Shown here: piece by piece, positions 61,050 to 64,000 of the stretch
How the letters are laid out: each line of letters opens with the position of its first letter
Numbering within the stretch: position 1 is the stretch's first letter
From: an uncultured beta proteobacterium
GTDB taxonomy: Bacteria > Pseudomonadota > Gammaproteobacteria > Burkholderiales > Burkholderiaceae_E
Direction: 5' to 3'
DNA length: 64,000 nt
Assembly: GCA_903934295.1 (NCBI GenBank)
Contig: CAIZNI010000051.1
Coordinates: forward strand, 90,228-154,227
Translations under genes and position numbers: made by a program
Notes under the pieces: generated by a model
What the model saw: the letters and a program-made list of their open reading frames with translations, nothing else
What the model was told of the DNA's origin: nothing
The model's database searches: none

Positions 61050-61199
61050 TGCGCTTTGTCGTGGTCGCCGCGCGCCGGCGGCCGTATTCTGAAGGTTGTT
61101 CCAAGAGGGCTGATGAGGCCGCCGTCACGATTCTATGCGTTACCGCCGATCTTTCATGAACCGTTCGCCGCGACGGGCGTCCTCACGCCCGCACACCGA

Positions 61200-62030
61200 A
61201 TGATCGACGTCACCCTGCTCTCGGTGTTTCTCGTCGGCCTGCTGGGCGGGCTGCATTGCGCCGGCATGTGCGGTGGAATCGTCGCGGTGATGGGCGCAAG
61301 CGCCGGCGGCAGCGCCAAACCGGCCGACGGCGCTCCGGGCCCGACCCGCCCGGCGGATCCGCCACGCCCCGGCGACGCGGCGTCGTCCGCCGCCCGCCGG
61401 CTGGCCGCGATCGGCGTGCGGGTGCAACCGCTGGCGCGACCGGCACGGCTGGTGCTGGGCTACAACCTGGGCCGCATCACCAGTTACGCGGTGGCCGGCG
61501 CGCTGGCCGGCGCGATCGGCTCGTCGGCCACCCTGGTGCGCCAGGTGCTGCCGGTGCAGCAGGCCGGCTTCATCGCCGCCAACCTGCTGCTGATCGCGAT
61601 GGGCCTGTCGCTGACAGGCGCCTGGCGCGGGCTGTCGGTGCTCGAGGGCGCGGGCGCGGGTCTGTGGCGACGCCTGCAGCCGCTGGCCGCCCGCAGCCTC
61701 GCGGCCGACAGCGTGGCCCGCGCCTGGCGCGCCGGGCTGGTCTGGGGCTGGGTGCCCTGCGGCATGGTCTACGGCGTGCTGATGGCCGCCCTGCTCTCGG
61801 GCAGCGCGTTGCGAGGGGCGGCGCTGCTGCTGGCCTTCGGGGCCGGCACGCTGCCCGCGCTGCTGGCGCTGGGCGGATCGGCCGCGATCGCGCGGCGCTG
61901 GCTGACCAGCCCGCGGCTGCGGGTGGCCGCCGGCGTGCTGATCACCGCCTTCGGCGTGGCCGGCCTGGCGCGCCTCGATCCGCTCGTGCACCTGCACCGG
62001 GTGGTCGACGCCTGCCTGACCCTGTTCTGA
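61200..62030 (+). CDS. TauE/SafE (UreH-type) membrane protein next to ccoI
   Basis: This 276-residue polytopic protein is of the sulfite exporter/urease-accessory-like (CcoS-neighbour) type. It begins MIDVTLLSVFLVGLLGGLHC followed by AGMCGG, the hallmark of this group; the paired Cys may bind copper. About six helices follow, including the WGWVPCGMVYGVLMAALLSG segment. A Pro/Gly-rich loop extends from about residue 35. ATG at 61200 is preferred; an ATG at 61112 would add an unsupported N-terminal tail. It stands 11 nt before the P-type ATPase, as in cytochrome cbb3 maturation loci. Confidence 0.83.
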   Translation: MIDVTLLSVFLVGLLGGLHCAGMCGGIVAVMGASAGGSAKPADGAPGPTRPADPPRPGDAASSAARRLAAIGVRVQPLARPARLVLGYNLGRITSYAVAGALAGAIGSSATLVRQVLPVQQAGFIAANLLLIAMGLSLTGAWRGLSVLEGAGAGLWRRLQPLAARSLAADSVARAWRAGLVWGWVPCGMVYGVLMAALLSGSALRGAALLLAFGAGTLPALLALGGSAAIARRWLTSPRLRVAAGVLITAFGVAGLARLDPLVHLHRVVDACLTLF

Positions 62031-62041
62031 ACGCCCCACCG

Positions 62042-64000
62042 ATGCCCTCGCCCGCCTGTTTCCACTGTGGCCAGCCGGTGCCCGCCCCCGGGCGCTGGCT
62101 CGCCTCGGTCGCGAACCAGCCGCGCGAGATGTGCTGCGCCGGCTGCCAGGCGGTGGCCTCGTCGATCGAGGCGGCGGGGCTGGGCGACTACTACCGCCAC
62201 CGCAGCTCGCCGGCCTCCGGCCCCGACGCGATACCGCGCGACCTGGCCGCGCAGCTCGCCCTGTACGACGAGCCCGATGTCCAGGCCGGCATCGTGCGCC
62301 ACGGCAAAGCCGACACACCCGGCGGCGTTCCGGCCGCCGAGACCACGCTGCTGCTCGAGGGCTTGCGCTGCGGCGCCTGCGTCTGGCTGATCGAGCGCGC
62401 GCTCACCGCGCAGCCTGGCGTGCTGGGCGCGAGCGTCAACTTCACCACCGAGCGCGCGGTGCTGCGCTGGGATCCTGCCCGCACCCGGCTGTCGACGCTG
62501 CTCGAGCGGGTGGCCGCGATGGGCTACCGGGCCCTGCCCTACGATTCGCGCCGCCGCGAGGCCCAGCTCGCCCGCGCCAGCCGCTCGCTGTCGCGCCGGC
62601 TGTTCGTGGCGGGGCTGGGCATGATGCAGGTGATGATGTACGCGCTGCCTGGCTACACCGCGAGCGCCGGCGACCTCGAGTGGGCACACGAGAACCTGAT
62701 GCGCTGGGCGAGCCTGCTGCTCACCGCGCCGGTGGTGCTCTACAGCGCGCGGCCGTTCTTCGCCGGCGCCTGGCGCGACCTGAAGGCCGGTTCGCCGGGC
62801 ATGGACGTGCCGGTGGCGCTGGGCGTGGGCGCGGCCTTCGCCGCCAGCACCTGGGCGACGCTGGCGCAGCACGGCGAGGTCTATTTCGACTCGGTCACCA
62901 TGTTCGTCTTCCTGCTGCTGGCTGCGCGCCACCTCGAATGGCTGGCGCGCCAGCGGGCAAGCCGCGCGGTCGACGCACTGGCCGCCGCGCTGCCCGAGCG
63001 CGTCGAGCGTCTGATCGACCCCGCCCAGGGCACCGCCGCCGACTTCCTGCAGGCGGCCACCGAGACCGTCCCCGCGCTGCGGGTGGCGCCCGGGGACCTG
63101 ATCCGGGTCGGCGAAGGCAGCCGCTTCCCGGTCGACGGGGTGCTGCTGGCCGGCGAGACCGCGATCGACCAGTCGCTGCTGACCGGCGAGTCGGCCCCGG
63201 TGCGGCGCGGGCCGGGCGACGAGATCGCCGGCGGCGCGATCAACACCGGCGCCACCGTGCTGGCGCGGGTGCTGCGCAATAGCGCCGAGAGCACCGTCTC
63301 GACCCTGGAGCGGCTGATCGAGCGCGCCGCGCGCGACAAGCCCGCGCTGGCCCGACTGGCCGACCGGGTGGCTTCCTGGTTCGTGCTGGCGCTGCTGCTG
63401 CTGGCGGGCGCGGTGTTCGCCTTCTGGTGGGTAACGGAACCCGCTCGCGCACTGCCGATCGCGATTGCGGTGCTGGTCGTCTCCTGTCCGTGCGCGCTGT
63501 CGCTGGCGACCCCGGCAGCGCTGGCCGCGGCCACCGGCGCCCTGGGCCGCCACGGCGTGCTGGTGGCCAGCGGACGGGCACTCGAAAGCCTGGCCGCCTG
63601 CACCGACGTGGTCTTCGACAAGACCGGCACCCTGACCCGCGGGCGCCCCGAACTCGTCGAGATCGAGACCTTCGGCAGCCACACCCGCGAACAGGTGCTG
63701 GCGCGCGCGGCCGCGCTCGAAACCGGCAGCGCCCATCCGCTGGCCCGCGCGCTGCGCGCGGCGGCCGGCCCGCTCGCGCTGCCCGCGATCCGCGACAGCT
63801 TCGCCCGCACCTATTCCGCCCGTTACACGATGGTGCCCGATGGCGCGCGGATCGAGGCGGTGAATTTCCGCGTCCGTTCCGCGGGACCGACTCCCACGCT
63901 GCCGCTGGCCGGTGCTGCCGGCGGCGCGGCGACCGCGCACCTCAAGGGCCGGCGCCGCGCCTGGTTCGCCGAGGGTTCGACCGACGCCACGGTGCATGAC
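62042..64000 (+). CDS. ccoI: copper-translocating P-type ATPase, CcoI/FixI-like (3' end outside window)
   Basis: This pump delivers copper for cbb3 oxidase assembly. The frame of 653 codons is open to the window edge. Features: an N-terminal Cys-rich extension (CFHCG at 6-10; CCAGC at 31-35), an HMA domain with LEGLRCGACVWLIE (Cys110, Cys113), the actuator loop LLTGESAPVRRG, the transmembrane SCPCALSLATP (Cys482, Cys484), the phosphorylation site DKTGTLTRG (Asp526) and SAHPLARAL (His565). After His565 the usual Gly-x-Gly segment of the nucleotide domain is not recognisable (VPDGARIEAVNFRVRSAG). CcoI is favoured over CopA because of the extension and the TauE/SafE neighbour. Confidence 0.88.
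   Translation, partial: MPSPACFHCGQPVPAPGRWLASVANQPREMCCAGCQAVASSIEAAGLGDYYRHRSSPASGPDAIPRDLAAQLALYDEPDVQAGIVRHGKADTPGGVPAAETTLLLEGLRCGACVWLIERALTAQPGVLGASVNFTTERAVLRWDPARTRLSTLLERVAAMGYRALPYDSRRREAQLARASRSLSRRLFVAGLGMMQVMMYALPGYTASAGDLEWAHENLMRWASLLLTAPVVLYSARPFFAGAWRDLKAGSPGMDVPVALGVGAAFAASTWATLAQHGEVYFDSVTMFVFLLLAARHLEWLARQRASRAVDALAAALPERVERLIDPAQGTAADFLQAATETVPALRVAPGDLIRVGEGSRFPVDGVLLAGETAIDQSLLTGESAPVRRGPGDEIAGGAINTGATVLARVLRNSAESTVSTLERLIERAARDKPALARLADRVASWFVLALLLLAGAVFAFWWVTEPARALPIAIAVLVVSCPCALSLATPAALAAATGALGRHGVLVASGRALESLAACTDVVFDKTGTLTRGRPELVEIETFGSHTREQVLARAAALETGSAHPLARALRAAAGPLALPAIRDSFARTYSARYTMVPDGARIEAVNFRVRSAGPTPTLPLAGAAGGAATAHLKGRRRAWFAEGSTDATVHD

Noticed and set aside
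61050..61199. FNR/Anr box before the TauE/SafE-ccoI genes
   Set aside because: No TTGAT-N4-ATCAA-like sequence was seen, although such sites are common for cbb3 genes.

Overview
The window is about 64 kb of very GC-rich, almost fully coding DNA. The gene content points to a betaproteobacterium of the order Burkholderiales: a dcw cluster ending ftsQ-ftsA-ftsZ, then a Prx5-type peroxiredoxin, lpxC, and dciA opposite secA; also ttuC/ttuD, a DUF3025 gene, a TctC/Bug remnant and an ybhP-clsB pair. The genus cannot be told from the sequence. No rRNA, tRNA, insertion sequence, prophage or CRISPR array was seen.

Layout. 1-4.7 kb: the 3' part of a patatin-like lipase, secA, dciA and a 58-residue membrane protein. 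4.7-23.6 kb: lpxC, peroxiredoxin and the complete dcw operon on the minus strand (mraZ, rsmH, ftsL, ftsI, murE, murF, mraY, murD, ftsW, murG, murC, ddl, ftsQ, ftsA, ftsZ). Most of its genes are joined by 4-14 nt overlaps, and it is led by a sigma70-like promoter with phased MraZ boxes. 23.9-24.3 kb: rnpB (RNase P RNA). 24.4-30 kb: denD (D-erythronate dehydrogenase), DUF3025, pyrC, ttuD and ttuC. 30.2-33.4 kb: a lipoprotein, an Atm1-type ABC exporter, a stand-alone receiver protein and a collapsed TctC/Bug gene. 33.5-42.3 kb: a lipid and hydrocarbon block. It holds alkB, an SGNH hydrolase, thiolase, a dehydrogenase/hydratase fusion, a DUF2147 protein, acyl-CoA dehydrogenase and a TetR regulator with two matching operators. 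42.4-54.7 kb: a long minus-strand series (ssb, methyltransferase, fmdB-type, DUF502, aspS, nudB, ybhP-like, clsB, exonuclease, ATP-dependent ligase, DUF429, GDPD). 54.8-64 kb: an MFS transporter, uvrA, a class II aldolase with mtnA, a TauE/SafE protein and the 5' part of a CcoI/FixI-type copper P-type ATPase.

How the genes work together. The dcw block builds and divides the cell wall. The TetR-controlled operon is a full beta-oxidation set, and the adjacent AlkB and hydrolase suggest alkane or ester assimilation. MtnA plus a class II aldolase suggests a DHAP-shunt type of nucleoside salvage. Exonuclease, ligase and DUF429 form a coupled DNA-repair-like cassette.

Points that stand out: FtsZ has lysine inside its glycine-rich GTP-binding signature; a predicted RNase H-fold protein (DUF429) is coupled to the ligase/exonuclease pair; 14-bp repeats with an inverted copy lie between ftsZ and the peroxiredoxin gene; and short tandem duplications (6-21 bp) recur across the window.
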